From WHSW01 sp963851045 (lineage in GTDB: Bacteria > Actinomycetota > Thermoleophilia > Solirubrobacterales > 70-9), in NCBI GenBank assembly GCA_963851045.1, contig CAWKNC010000001.1, forward strand, positions 682,001 to 746,000: DNA of 64,000 nt. Reading direction: 5' to 3'. A model generated the notes under the pieces. It did no database searches, was not told where the DNA came from, and saw only the letters and a program-made list of their open reading frames with translations. How positions within the stretch are numbered: the first letter of the stretch is position 1; each line of letters opens with the position of its first letter. Positions 44,567-53,217 of the stretch are shown here, one piece after another. The position numbers and the translations under genes are program-made.

Positions 44567-45435
44567 AGATGGTCGAACGCTCCGAATCGCCTGGCGATCA
44601 GCAGGTAGATGATCATGATCGCGATCGGGACCATCGCGAAAGCCGCCGCCAGCGGCAGGTTGACGGTGAAGTTGTCGCGGACGATCGTGGCGATGAACTG
44701 GTCGCCTGAGCCGACCAGGCCGGGCGTGATGAAGTCGCCCATGGTCAGCGAGAAGGTGAAGATCGAGCCGGCGATTACCGCGGGGAAAGCGAGCGGCAGG
44801 ATCACGCGGCGGAATGTCGTCGCGGGCTTTGCGCCCATGTCCTCGGAGGCGCTCAGAAGCGTGTTCGGGATGCGCTCGAGCCCCGCGTAGATCGGGATGA
44901 TCATGTACGGAAGCCAGATGTAGCTCATCACCAGCCAGACCGCGACGAGTCCGTAGCCGGGGCCACTGAGCCCCAGCGGATCGAGTGCCCAGTTGAGAAC
45001 CCCCTGCTCGCTGAGAATCCCGCGCCAGGCGAACGCCTTCACGAGATAGGCCGACCACAGGGGCATGAGCACCGCGACCACGAGGAAGGCACGCATCCGC
45101 GGCTTCGCGACCTTCGCCATGAAGAACGCGATCGGGAACGCGAGGATCACGTCGGTGACCGTCACGAGGGCCGCGATCAGGACCGTGCGCGCGGCGACGT
45201 CGCGATAGACGCTTCCCTCAGCGATCTCCTTGAAGTTGTCGAGCGTGAACGACTGCTCGATCTCGCCGCTGAGCTCCCCGAGACTCCAGAAGCTCGTGAT
45301 CAGCAGAACGGCGAGCGAGCCGAGGTAGCCGATAACCAGCCACCCAATCGGCCCGGCCAGAAGCGTCCCCGCCTGGAGGCGGGGACGACCGTGGAAGAGG
45401 TCGGCGAGCCGATGGCCCGCCGACCTCTTGCTCAC
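44563..45435 (-). CDS. potB: Polyamine-type ABC permease (PotB-like), cluster 3
   Basis: About 290 residues from GTG at 45433-45435, which is 14 bases past the binding-protein stop; an earlier start at 45483 would overlap that gene and lacks support. Six helices with a PotB-like PLWSAYLVKAFAWRGIL and EAA loop (SASEDMGAKPATTFRRVILP). It pairs with the 43733-44566 permease. Confidence 0.83.
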   Translation of the reverse strand: MSKRSAGHRLADLFHGRPRLQAGTLLAGPIGWLVIGYLGSLAVLLITSFWSLGELSGEIEQSFTLDNFKEIAEGSVYRDVAARTVLIAALVTVTDVILAFPIAFFMAKVAKPRMRAFLVVAVLMPLWSAYLVKAFAWRGILSEQGVLNWALDPLGLSGPGYGLVAVWLVMSYIWLPYMIIPIYAGLERIPNTLLSASEDMGAKPATTFRRVILPLAFPAVIAGSIFTFSLTMGDFITPGLVGSGDQFIATIVRDNFTVNLPLAAAFAMVPIAIMIIYLLIARRFGAFDHL

Positions 45436-45449
45436 GTGGGCTGCGTCGC

Positions 45450-46652
45450 TCAGCCCTTGACCTCGTTCCAGCCCGCGACCCACTCGTCGTAGGTCTTGCA
45501 GACCGAACCACGATCGTCACCGCAGTCCGAGACGGGGGTCCGCCAGAACTCAATCTGGTCAAAGAACTCCTCGTCGTCTGCGTGGAACGTCTCGCAGTGC
45601 GTGGGCTCAGCCGTGAACTCACACGACTTCTCATTCGACGGTGCCTCGCCGAACCACTCGGCCACAGCGGCGTTTGCCTCGGGGCTGATGATGTGATCGA
45701 GCCACATGTACGCGCAGTTCGGATTAGCGGCATCCGAGCTGACCATCCAGGTGTCCGACCAACCGGTAGCGCCCTCTTCGGGGAGCACTACTTCCTCCGG
45801 TGATCCGTCGGCGTTCAGCAGGTTGGCAATTACCTGCCAGGTGGTGCCGACCGAGGAGTCGCCGTTTGCGAACGCGCTGATCTCCTTGGTGTAGTCGGAC
45901 CAGTACTCGCCGACGTGCTCGCTCTGAGCCTTCAACAGCTCGATCGCGGCGTCGAACTGCTCCTGATCGAGCTCATACGGATCGGTGATTCCGAGATCCG
46001 GCTGATGCTCGCGCAGGTAAAGCGCAGCGTCGGCAATGTAGATCGGGTTGTCGTAGGCCGTGACCTTGCCGCTGTACTCGCTGGCGTTGTCGAAGACGAC
46101 GTCCCAGGACGTGGGCGCCGGCTTGACCTCGTTCGGGTCGTACATGAGCAGGTTCGAGCCGCGGCCGTGCGGAACGCCGTACATCTGGCCGTCGACCGAG
46201 TTGAACGGCTGATCCTTGAGCGCTTCGTATACGTCGGCGTAGTTCGGGATCAGGTCCGTGTTGACCGGGGCGGCGTCGTCACCCTCGATCAGGCGTGTTG
46301 TCGCGTCGCCGGAAGCGGACACGGCGTCGTACTGGCCGGTGCGCATCAGCTGGACCATCTCGTCGGAGCTGTTGCCGATCTTGACGTTGACCTGACAGCC
46401 GGTCTCCTTCTCGAAGTCCGACACCCAGTCGACCTTGGGATCGGTCGAACCGTCCTCCACGTATCCGGCCCATGCGACGAGGTTCACCTCGCCCTCGCCC
46501 TCCCCGAGCTCGGACGCCATCTCCGACGACGCCTCTTCACCGCCGTCCTCGTCGTCGCTGCCACAACCGGCTGCAAACGCGAGCATGAACACGCACAACC
46601 CAGCGATCACCATCCAGGGGACCTTGGCGGGGCTACCTCCCTTGTTACTCAT
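45450..46652 (-). CDS. potD: Polyamine-type ABC substrate-binding lipoprotein, cluster 3
   Basis: 400 residues from ATG at 46650-46652. Lipobox in MLAFAAGC followed by an acidic DDEDGGEE linker. The mature protein (VNLVAWAGYVEDGSTDPKVD, SGDATTRLIEGDD, YGVPHGRGSNLLMYD) is a third, clearly different PotD-like branch with several Cys near the C-terminus (SCEFTAEPTHCE, DCGDDRGSVCK) that may form disulfides. It overlaps the ATPase gene by 8 bases. The ligand is not known. Confidence 0.85.
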   Translation of the reverse strand: MSNKGGSPAKVPWMVIAGLCVFMLAFAAGCGSDDEDGGEEASSEMASELGEGEGEVNLVAWAGYVEDGSTDPKVDWVSDFEKETGCQVNVKIGNSSDEMVQLMRTGQYDAVSASGDATTRLIEGDDAAPVNTDLIPNYADVYEALKDQPFNSVDGQMYGVPHGRGSNLLMYDPNEVKPAPTSWDVVFDNASEYSGKVTAYDNPIYIADAALYLREHQPDLGITDPYELDQEQFDAAIELLKAQSEHVGEYWSDYTKEISAFANGDSSVGTTWQVIANLLNADGSPEEVVLPEEGATGWSDTWMVSSDAANPNCAYMWLDHIISPEANAAVAEWFGEAPSNEKSCEFTAEPTHCETFHADDEEFFDQIEFWRTPVSDCGDDRGSVCKTYDEWVAGWNEVKG

Positions 46653-47688
46653 CCGAGTCTCCTCTCGTAACCGCGGCCTCGACCGCGACCGTGTGTTCCG
46701 GTCGCCAACCGACGACCACCTCCCGGCCAACCTGTCCGAGCGCCTGTGCTGATGACGTCTCGAGGTTTTGCCGGACAACTTGAAGCTCTCCCCCCGCATC
46801 GAGTGCGACGAGGTAGCGGGTGATCATTCCCGCGTAGGCCACGTCGCGCACGCGGCCCGTCTCGGTCTGTAGCCCGTCGGTGGCGTCGCCCGATTCGACC
46901 ACCCGGACCTTTTCCGGGCGCACCGTGAATTCTCTGCCGTCGCGCTCGAGCAGATTCGAGACGCCGACAAAACCGGCGACGAACGGGTTGCCGGGCGTCT
47001 CATAGACCTCGGCAGGGGTGCCGATTTGCTCGATGCGCCCCTCGTTGAAGACGGCGATCCGGTCGGACATCGTCAGTGCCTCTTCCTGATCGTGCGTGAC
47101 ATAGACGAAGGTGATCCCCACGTCGCCCTGGATTTGCTTGAGCTCGACCTGCATCTGCTCTCGCAGCTTGAGGTCGAGCGCGCCAAGGGGCTCGTCGAGC
47201 AACAGCACGCGCGGCCGGTTGACGATCGAACGGGCCAGGGCGACGCGCTGGCGCTGGCCACCGGAGAGCTCGGACGGCTTGCGATCGCCGTAGCCGGTCA
47301 GGCGCACCATCTCGAGTGCTTCCTCGCGGCGACGGGCGCGTTCCTCCTTGGCAACGCGCTTGACGCGCATTCCGTACTCGACGTTGTCGGCGACCGTCAT
47401 GTGCGGAAACAGCGCGTAATCCTGGAAAACGGTGTTGACCTCGCGGTCGTACGGCGCCAGCGATCCGACGTCCTGACCACCGAGCTCGATCGTTCCCGCA
47501 TCCGGCAGCTCGAAGCCGGCGATCATCCGCAGCGTGGTCGTCTTCCCCGATCCGGACGGCCCGAGCATCGTGAAGAACTCGCCGTTGGCGATCTCCAGAT
47601 CGATCGATGCGACCGCGACGACGTCGCCATAAACCTTGCGCACACCCTGGAGCCGGATATCGGCCGGCGAAGCTGACGCGGGGCTCAC
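46645..47688 (-). CDS. potA: Polyamine-type ABC ATPase (PotA-like), cluster 3
   Basis: 347 residues from GTG at 47686-47688 (VSPASASPADIRLQG); the open frame further upstream is Arg-rich shadow. Walker A GPSGSGKTT, signature LSGGQRQRVALARS, Walker B VLLLDEPLGALD, TOBE domain (REFTVRPEKVRVV). It leads the cluster 3 operon and follows the azlCD pair on the same strand by about 90 bases. The ribosome site is weak, so the exact start is tentative. Confidence 0.85.
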   Translation of the reverse strand: MSPASASPADIRLQGVRKVYGDVVAVASIDLEIANGEFFTMLGPSGSGKTTTLRMIAGFELPDAGTIELGGQDVGSLAPYDREVNTVFQDYALFPHMTVADNVEYGMRVKRVAKEERARRREEALEMVRLTGYGDRKPSELSGGQRQRVALARSIVNRPRVLLLDEPLGALDLKLREQMQVELKQIQGDVGITFVYVTHDQEEALTMSDRIAVFNEGRIEQIGTPAEVYETPGNPFVAGFVGVSNLLERDGREFTVRPEKVRVVESGDATDGLQTETGRVRDVAYAGMITRYLVALDAGGELQVVRQNLETSSAQALGQVGREVVVGWRPEHTVAVEAAVTRGDSDE

Positions 47689-47777
47689 GAGGCTGACGCT
47701 ATCCGAACCGACACAGGCGCGCCACTCTCGGGACGCAAAAGAACGCCGCCGTCGCCCGCCGGTTGGACCAGGGCCCT

Positions 47778-48092
47778 TCAGGTGACCAGGCGCACCAGCG
47801 CTGTGACGGCCGCTGCGAGCAGCACGACCCCTAGCGTCGACATACGCATTCCCAGCGCGACGGCCGCAGCCCCGACCCCGGCGATTCGCGCGTCCAGCTC
47901 GAATGAGCCACCCTCGGGAGCACTGAGGGTCTCGACGACAACGAGCGCCGCAAGCAGCGCAGGGGCGATCAGTGAAATGACGCTCTGGAGGGCCACGGGC
48001 ATGGGCTTGGCGCCGAGCACCACCGGCCCGGAAGCCCGGATCGCGGCCGTCGCGACGGTCAGCACCGCGATCGTCACCCACACGTCGGTCAC
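47778..48092 (-). CDS. azlD: AzlD family transport subunit
   Basis: 104 residues from GTG at 48090-48092, overlapping azlC by 4 bases. Four hydrophobic segments (WVTIAVLTVATAAIRASGPV, VISLIAPALLAALVV, IAGVGAAAVALGM, LGVVLLAAAVTALVRL). With AzlC it forms the branched-chain amino acid exporter type. It lies just upstream of transporter cluster 3. Confidence 0.85.
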   Translation of the reverse strand: MTDVWVTIAVLTVATAAIRASGPVVLGAKPMPVALQSVISLIAPALLAALVVVETLSAPEGGSFELDARIAGVGAAAVALGMRMSTLGVVLLAAAVTALVRLVT

Positions 48093-48754
48093 CGGGCGCT
48101 CCTCAATCCGAGCAGCGCCGTCGCCGATGCGGCGATCACCGGTACGCCGGCCGGGGTGAACGGGATCAGGCATAGCGCGACCAGGCTTCCGAGCGCCGCG
48201 ACGGTCGCGGGGAGGCCGGGTCGCAACTCACCCTCCACGAGCAGACAGAGAAAGAAGGCGGGAAACAGGGCATCCAGGCCGAGCGCAGCCGGATCGCCGA
48301 TCAGGTCGCCGGCGAAGACGCCGACCGCCGTCCCGAGGACCCACATCGGATACGACGGCGTTGTCGCTCCGAGCATGAAGCGCCAGTCAAATGCGCCGCC
48401 GCCGCGACTTGCCGCGGCCCAGGAGAAATCGATCATCGCCTGGCCGATCGCCGCGCGTCGCAGGACGCCGCCTCTCAGCGACGGCGCCAGCGCGATCCCC
48501 ATCGGCACGTAACGAGCGTTGAGCAGGATGCCTGCCGCGATGGCAGCTCCGGCGCCGCCACCGGCCGCGAGCACCGCGGTTGCTGCGAACTGTGCCGACC
48601 CGGCGAAGATGAGCGCCGACATCACGATCGGCGCGACGTTGCCCATCAGCGGCTGGGCGAGGACCCCGAATGAAAGCGCGAGGAGGAAGCTGGCGACCGC
48701 GTAGGGCACGCCGAGGCGCAGACCCTCGCGGTACCGCTCGCTCGCCCGTTCCAC
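48089..48754 (-). CDS. azlC: AzlC family transporter
   Basis: A 221-residue polytopic protein with the AzlC hallmarks LALSFGVLAQPLMG, IFAGSAQFAATAVLAAG and LLNARYVPMGIALAP. The family exports branched-chain amino acids or analogues together with AzlD. The start is GTG at 48752-48754. Confidence 0.87.
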   Translation of the reverse strand: MERASERYREGLRLGVPYAVASFLLALSFGVLAQPLMGNVAPIVMSALIFAGSAQFAATAVLAAGGGAGAAIAAGILLNARYVPMGIALAPSLRGGVLRRAAIGQAMIDFSWAAASRGGGAFDWRFMLGATTPSYPMWVLGTAVGVFAGDLIGDPAALGLDALFPAFFLCLLVEGELRPGLPATVAALGSLVALCLIPFTPAGVPVIAASATALLGLRSAR

Positions 48755-48791
48755 TTGTTTCAGCCGCGGTTCAACGCGGCGACGTTAGGCG

Positions 48792-49397
48792 TTACAGGCG
48801 GGCGGGGTGTCGAGCCTGGAAGCCGCGGGAAGAACGCATCTGCTTGCTCCAGCCGGGTCCGTCGCCGACGGTCATCGAGGTGTCGAGTCGCAGGCCGGCG
48901 ATGACCGCGTACATGTGACCGCCGTTGGCGTAGGTGGTGATCCACTTGCCAGAACCGCCCTTGCCCCAGCCCTTGCCCACGAAGGAGCCCGATGGCATGG
49001 CGTACTCGAGGAGCCCGGCGCCGGTGAGGGCGTAGGAAACCGAGCCCGAGCAGTCATAGCAACGGTCGATACGACGCCCGTGGCCGCCGCCCAGGCAGTA
49101 GGGCTTGCCCTTGACGATCTCGTTCGCAGCCTCGATCGCGCGCTTTACCTTGCGCGGTGCGCTGGCCGGGGGAATCGCGAAGCCGTTCTTGAGCTTGGCC
49201 TTCGCGCCTGGGGTTGTCGTGCCGGACGTGGGCGGCGTCGTACCGCTTCCGCCCATGCCAACTCCACCGCTACCGGTGTCCGCGCTTGCGGCCGTCGGGA
49301 GCGCCATGCTCGCGGCCACCGCGCCGACGGCGATCGCCAGGCGTAGTCCGTTTCGCGATCCTGGGCTCTTACTGGGCCCGAAATCCTTGTAGGTCAA
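48792..49397 (-). CDS. Secreted NlpC/P60-like peptidoglycan peptidase
   Basis: 201 residues from TTG at 49395-49397, with AAGGAG upstream. A signal peptide (AVGAVAASMALPTAASA), then a Gly/Thr/Pro linker, then a papain-like domain with the Cys in RCYDCSGSVSYAL and His in ANGGHMYAVIAG. These proteins cut peptidoglycan stem peptides. A c-di-AMP riboswitch lies directly upstream, a typical arrangement for actinobacterial cell-wall hydrolases. The C-terminus ends SRGFQARHPARL. Confidence 0.82.
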   Translation of the reverse strand: MTYKDFGPSKSPGSRNGLRLAIAVGAVAASMALPTAASADTGSGGVGMGGSGTTPPTSGTTTPGAKAKLKNGFAIPPASAPRKVKRAIEAANEIVKGKPYCLGGGHGRRIDRCYDCSGSVSYALTGAGLLEYAMPSGSFVGKGWGKGGSGKWITTYANGGHMYAVIAGLRLDTSMTVGDGPGWSKQMRSSRGFQARHPARL

Positions 49398-49414
49398 CGT
49401 GCGCTTCTCCTTCG

Positions 49415-49550
49415 TCGGCCTACGGGGTTAGCTGACGGGCTAGCGCTGAAAGAGCCTGCGCTCCCACCTCGGTGGGTTCGCCCCAACATCTGGTTCCCCC
49501 GCTTTCCGTCCTTCGTATCGGACGGAAACTCGGCTTTACCGATTACTGAG
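49415..49550 (-). promoter_or_regulatory. Cyclic di-AMP riboswitch (ydaO-yuaA class)
   Basis: On the minus strand the leader contains the class core in order: ATCGGTAAAGCCGAG, a stem TTTCCGTCC/GGACGGAAA, GCGGGGGAACCAGATG, TTGGGGCGAACC, a variable hairpin CCCACC/GGTGGG, GAGCGCAGGCTC, then CCCGTCAGCTAACCCCGTAG. It ends about 18 bases before the TTG of the NlpC/P60-like gene. In other bacteria c-di-AMP binding turns expression off, linking wall hydrolase levels to osmotic state. Confidence 0.92.
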
Positions 49551-49633
49551 TTGCGGCAGCCTACACGTTTCGAGAGCAAAGTGCAAAGACCTGCTCACAA
49601 TAATGTGTAGAAACGCTTACAAATGACGGAATC

Positions 49634-49649
49634 TGGCTTGCGAAAGCCA
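49634..49649 (-). terminator. Short hairpin after the GST-like gene
   Basis: TGGCTT and AAGCCA form a perfect 6-base stem with a 4-base loop 12 bases beyond the stop of the GST-like gene. There is no U-tract, so termination is only a weak suggestion. Confidence 0.3.
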
Positions 49650-49660
49650 AATTCGTCAAC

Positions 49661-49948
49661 TCAGGGTTCCGGATTCTGCTCCGCCCAGGCGACGATTTGC
49701 TTGCTGTCCCGGATGATTTCACCCGAATCGGTGACCAAGACAGGCACCTCACGCTGACCGGTCAGTTCCTCGACCTCGCGGCGGCCATCCGTCATCACGT
49801 TGAGAAATCGGGGACCAAACCCGAGGCCGTGGACCTTCTCAACCTCGGGATCGTGGCCGGCCTCGCGCAGGGCGTTGTAGGCGTTTGCGCAGGGATGCCC
49901 TCCCGGGCGCGGCGTCTGAAAGGTCCCCCAGCAGATGTAGAGCTTCAT
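49661..49948 (-). CDS. Glutathione S-transferase N-terminal/glutaredoxin-like protein
   Basis: 95 residues forming one thioredoxin-like domain: MKLYICWGTF start, cis-proline motif REVPVLVTDSGEIIRDS, and IVAWAEQNP. It lacks the all-alpha C-terminal domain of GSTs and the CxxC of glutaredoxins (CANAY and a single Cys only), so it is probably a non-classical thiol or binding protein. It lies 9 bases after the penicillin acylase gene on the same strand. Confidence 0.75.
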   Translation of the reverse strand: MKLYICWGTFQTPRPGGHPCANAYNALREAGHDPEVEKVHGLGFGPRFLNVMTDGRREVEELTGQREVPVLVTDSGEIIRDSKQIVAWAEQNPEP

Positions 49949-49957
49949 CGCCCGACC

Positions 49958-52348
49958 CTATCGGCCCGAGCCGAGTTCGACCGACTGATTCCAGGTGCCG
50001 CGGTCAAAGAACGGGAGGTCGGGAGAGGAGGCGGCGCCCTGTGCGGAGACCTCGTACATGCGGCGTGGTTCGCGCCACGCGTCCGGGTCAGCGCTGTCGA
50101 AGCGTGCGGTGAGCGCCTTCGCGGTCGCCGCGGCGGCTGTCGCATATGCCCGGGCGCCCATCGTCCTCAGCGCGAGCGATTCCCCGTTGGTGATGTCGAA
50201 CTGGTGTGAGAGGCCCGTTGAGCCGGCCAGGTCAGCGGCCGCGTCCGCGTCGGCCATCGACTCGATCGTGATCGCCTCGAGGCGGTCTTTGAACTCCTCC
50301 CAGATCGCCACGCCGGGGTCGACGGTGCCCGCGGCGTCGGTCGCCGCGTAGTTGCCATCCCATCCGAGCAGTTCCGCGAGCGCCCCACGGCCGGGCGGCT
50401 TGGCGAGGTGCATCGCCTTAGCCAAGCGCTGGCGGTTGGCGAACGGAAACTGCTGGGCGGTGGTTCCAGAGGTCTCGGCAATCGCGGTCGAGCGCTCGTA
50501 GCTCGGGTTGCGCGCGACCTTCGCAACGAGCTTCTGGAGGATGCGGACGCGGTGGAGGGGCCCGGCCACGCGCTCGAGTGCCTCGGCGTCGCCGTTGGTC
50601 CAGCCGGAGGAGGGCAGGTTGTTCCAGTTCGCCAGCCAGCCCTGCTCGGGATTGACCACATGCGGATTGCGTTTGCGCGGCAGATAGCCGCTCCACTCGG
50701 CGCGGCCATCGCCTGGGTAGGGCAGCCGCTCATCCCAGCGCTGCGGGCGCAGGGGGTGTAGCCCCGGATGCCAGAAGCCGATGTTGCCGCGGTCGTCGGC
50801 GGCCATCACGTTCTCGTTCCAGGTGACGTTCAGCATCGCCCTGTCGGCGTCCGCGATTGTGGTGGCGTCGTTGAGATCGGAGAGCCCGACGATCGTCTCG
50901 AGCTCGCGCTTCCACGCCGCGAAGCGGCGGGCGAGCACGACGCCGTCGCCGCTGTATTCGACCGGCCCGTGAACCGTGCGGCAGATGCGCTGCGTCACCG
51001 ACCCCGAGGGGGCGCCCGGTGCGGTGACGAGATCTGGCAGGTCGGTTGCCGGCGTGTTGTATGTGAAGACCTCGTCGCGGCACTCGAGCTGGCGCTTCTT
51101 GCCACGGAACCGGTAGGTCTCAACACCCGTCAGCTTCTCGACGTAGAGATCGTCGTTGTCTGAGAGGCCGGAGGTGAAGCCCCAGGCCAGGTGGTCGTTG
51201 TGACCGATGCCGACGAGTGGCACACCGGCCGCGCTCACGCCCCGAAGGTCGGGCTGCGCCGGGGAGTGAAGCTCGAACTCAACGAAGAGCTCTGGAATTG
51301 AGAAGCCGAGCTGGGGCCCGTTGTAGAGGTAGGCGCGCTTGCGCTCACGGTCGCCGATGGCCCACATGAACGAGCCGCCGTGCGGGAGGATCGAGGTGAG
51401 TCCGGCGCCCGGCGCGCCGGCCGTCTCGGTCTCGACCGGAATCTGGGTGGCCGTGTTGCTCACCGACGAGAGGTCGGAGGCGGCGAGATACTTGCGCGAG
51501 CGCTTGAACGCTCGGCGCTCCTCGGCGCGCGTGCGCCCCGGATCCGAAGCAAAGCGACCCTCGGCGGCCGGGATCGTCAGCCGCGGGCGCTTGGACTGAA
51601 CCGGCAGCAGCCGGTTGAAGTCGGCGGCTCCCAGCGAGTCGAGATCGGTCGCATTGTCGAACTCACGTCCGTTGCTCGACGGCACGGTTCGAGCGAGGAA
51701 CACCCCGATCCGCGCGGTGTCGCGCAGCGTCCACGGCTCGATGGGCAGATCGCCGAGCGCGACGAACTCGCCGGGCATGTCCGGGGAGCCGGGCGACGAC
51801 ACATGGTCGATCCATGCGTTGATGCCGTCGCGGTAGGCCTCGGCGCGCGCGAGCAGCGGCGCGGGGATCTTGGCCAGCATGTCGTCGATCTCCGTGTCGG
51901 TGTAGTAGTCGCGGCGGGCGATCAGGTCGTCGTCGAGGTAGGTCGAGCCGAGCACCTCCGAAAGGCGCCCGCTGGTCGCGCGGCGAAAGAGCTGAAGTTG
52001 AAACAGGCGGTCCTGCGCGACGGCGTAGCCGACACCCCACCAGGCGTCGAAGTCGGAGCCAGCCGTGATCGCCGGAACCCCGTACGAGTCGCGCGTGATC
52101 GAAATTCCCGCCCGAGGCGTCTCGATCGTCCCCGGCTGGTCGAACATCTGCGACTTGTAGGTGAACGAGTTGAACAGGCCGATCTGATCGGTCAGGTGTG
52201 GCGAGCCGGTGCCGTCGGCCACGCCGGCGATCGACACATAGCCGCTCTGGCCTGGCGCGAGCACATCCTCGGACTGAAGCACTGAGGCGCTTGCAGGGGC
52301 AGCAGCAGCGATGAGCAGGGCGATGGGGAGGAGGGCGAGTCGGCGCAC
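49958..52348 (-). CDS. Penicillin acylase family (Ntn-hydrolase) protein, secreted
   Basis: 796 residues from GTG at 52346-52348; earlier codons in the open frame are antisense of the SDR gene. A signal peptide (LALLPIALLIAAAAPASAS) precedes an alpha-chain region and, after a linker rich in SSVSNTATQIPVETETAG, the probable processing site at Ser326 in HGGSFMWAIG. The beta chain has GPQLGFSIPELFVEF, GIGHNDHLAWGFTSG and WNENVMAADDRGNIGF. The family cleaves amides such as penicillins or acyl-homoserine lactones. The residues after Ser326 (FMW) differ from the usual NNW. Substrate unknown. Confidence 0.82.
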   Translation of the reverse strand: MRRLALLPIALLIAAAAPASASVLQSEDVLAPGQSGYVSIAGVADGTGSPHLTDQIGLFNSFTYKSQMFDQPGTIETPRAGISITRDSYGVPAITAGSDFDAWWGVGYAVAQDRLFQLQLFRRATSGRLSEVLGSTYLDDDLIARRDYYTDTEIDDMLAKIPAPLLARAEAYRDGINAWIDHVSSPGSPDMPGEFVALGDLPIEPWTLRDTARIGVFLARTVPSSNGREFDNATDLDSLGAADFNRLLPVQSKRPRLTIPAAEGRFASDPGRTRAEERRAFKRSRKYLAASDLSSVSNTATQIPVETETAGAPGAGLTSILPHGGSFMWAIGDRERKRAYLYNGPQLGFSIPELFVEFELHSPAQPDLRGVSAAGVPLVGIGHNDHLAWGFTSGLSDNDDLYVEKLTGVETYRFRGKKRQLECRDEVFTYNTPATDLPDLVTAPGAPSGSVTQRICRTVHGPVEYSGDGVVLARRFAAWKRELETIVGLSDLNDATTIADADRAMLNVTWNENVMAADDRGNIGFWHPGLHPLRPQRWDERLPYPGDGRAEWSGYLPRKRNPHVVNPEQGWLANWNNLPSSGWTNGDAEALERVAGPLHRVRILQKLVAKVARNPSYERSTAIAETSGTTAQQFPFANRQRLAKAMHLAKPPGRGALAELLGWDGNYAATDAAGTVDPGVAIWEEFKDRLEAITIESMADADAAADLAGSTGLSHQFDITNGESLALRTMGARAYATAAAATAKALTARFDSADPDAWREPRRMYEVSAQGAASSPDLPFFDRGTWNQSVELGSGR

Positions 52349-52406
52349 GGCGCGCAGGCTAAGACCCGGCGGCTCGGGGCGCGCCGGTCGGATAGGTTGA
52401 AGCGCG

Positions 52407-53204
52407 ATGGAGCTGGCTGGCAAGACCGTGTTGCTGACCGGCGCGACAGGTGGCCTCGGTCGCGCGATCGCCGTCGCGCTCGCCGAGCGCGGCGCAAAGT
52501 TGATTCTCAGCGGCCGCCGACAGACCGACCTCGACGAGCTGGCCCTCGGGCTCCCGGGTGGACCGCACCGCACCGTGGTGGCCGACCTTGCCGAGGAGGG
52601 CGAGGCGCTTCGTCTGCTCGAGGCGACGGGCGACGTCGACGTGCTCGTGGCGAACGCTGGGCTACCGGGTTCTGGTGAGTTAGACAGCTTCAGCCAGGAG
52701 CAGATCGAGCGGGCGCTGCGGGTGAACCTCGAGACCCCGATCAGGATGGCCCGCGAGCTGGTCCCCCGGCTCGTCGACCGCGGCGCGGGCCATCTGGTGT
52801 TCATCTCGTCGCTATCGGGGAAGGCGGCGACCGCCCGCGCGTCGATCTACTGCGCGACGAAGTTCGGCCTGCGGGGTTTCGCTCTTGCCCTGCGAGAGGA
52901 CCTGCGCGATAGCGGCGTGGGCGTTTCCGTAGTGATGCCCGGGACGATCCGCGACGCGGGCATGTTCGCCGACTCGGGCGCTTCCGTTCCGGCCCTGATG
53001 GGCACGGGCAAGCCCGAGCAGGTCGGCGCCGCGGTCGTCAAGGGAATCGAGCGAAACCGTGGCGAGCTGAGCGTCGCCCCGATTCGCCAGCGGGCTCTCA
53101 CGAGCATGGCGGCGAACGCGCCGGAGATTTCGGGCAAGCTCGCCGGCGCGACCGCTGCAAAGGTCGCCGGCGAGATCGCCCGGGGGCAGACGGAAAAACG
53201 CTGA
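52407..53204 (+). CDS. Short-chain dehydrogenase/reductase
   Basis: 265 residues with the classical SDR features: TGATGGLGRA cofactor loop, ANAG, the catalytic Ser in FISSLSG, and YCATK (Tyr/Lys pair). A Rossmann-fold oxidoreductase using NAD(P)H; substrate unknown. It diverges from the penicillin acylase gene over 58 bases and precedes aroF by 13 bases. Confidence 0.85.
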   Translation: MELAGKTVLLTGATGGLGRAIAVALAERGAKLILSGRRQTDLDELALGLPGGPHRTVVADLAEEGEALRLLEATGDVDVLVANAGLPGSGELDSFSQEQIERALRVNLETPIRMARELVPRLVDRGAGHLVFISSLSGKAATARASIYCATKFGLRGFALALREDLRDSGVGVSVVMPGTIRDAGMFADSGASVPALMGTGKPEQVGAAVVKGIERNRGELSVAPIRQRALTSMAANAPEISGKLAGATAAKVAGEIARGQTEKR

Positions 53205-53217
53205 GTTCGTTCAGGTG

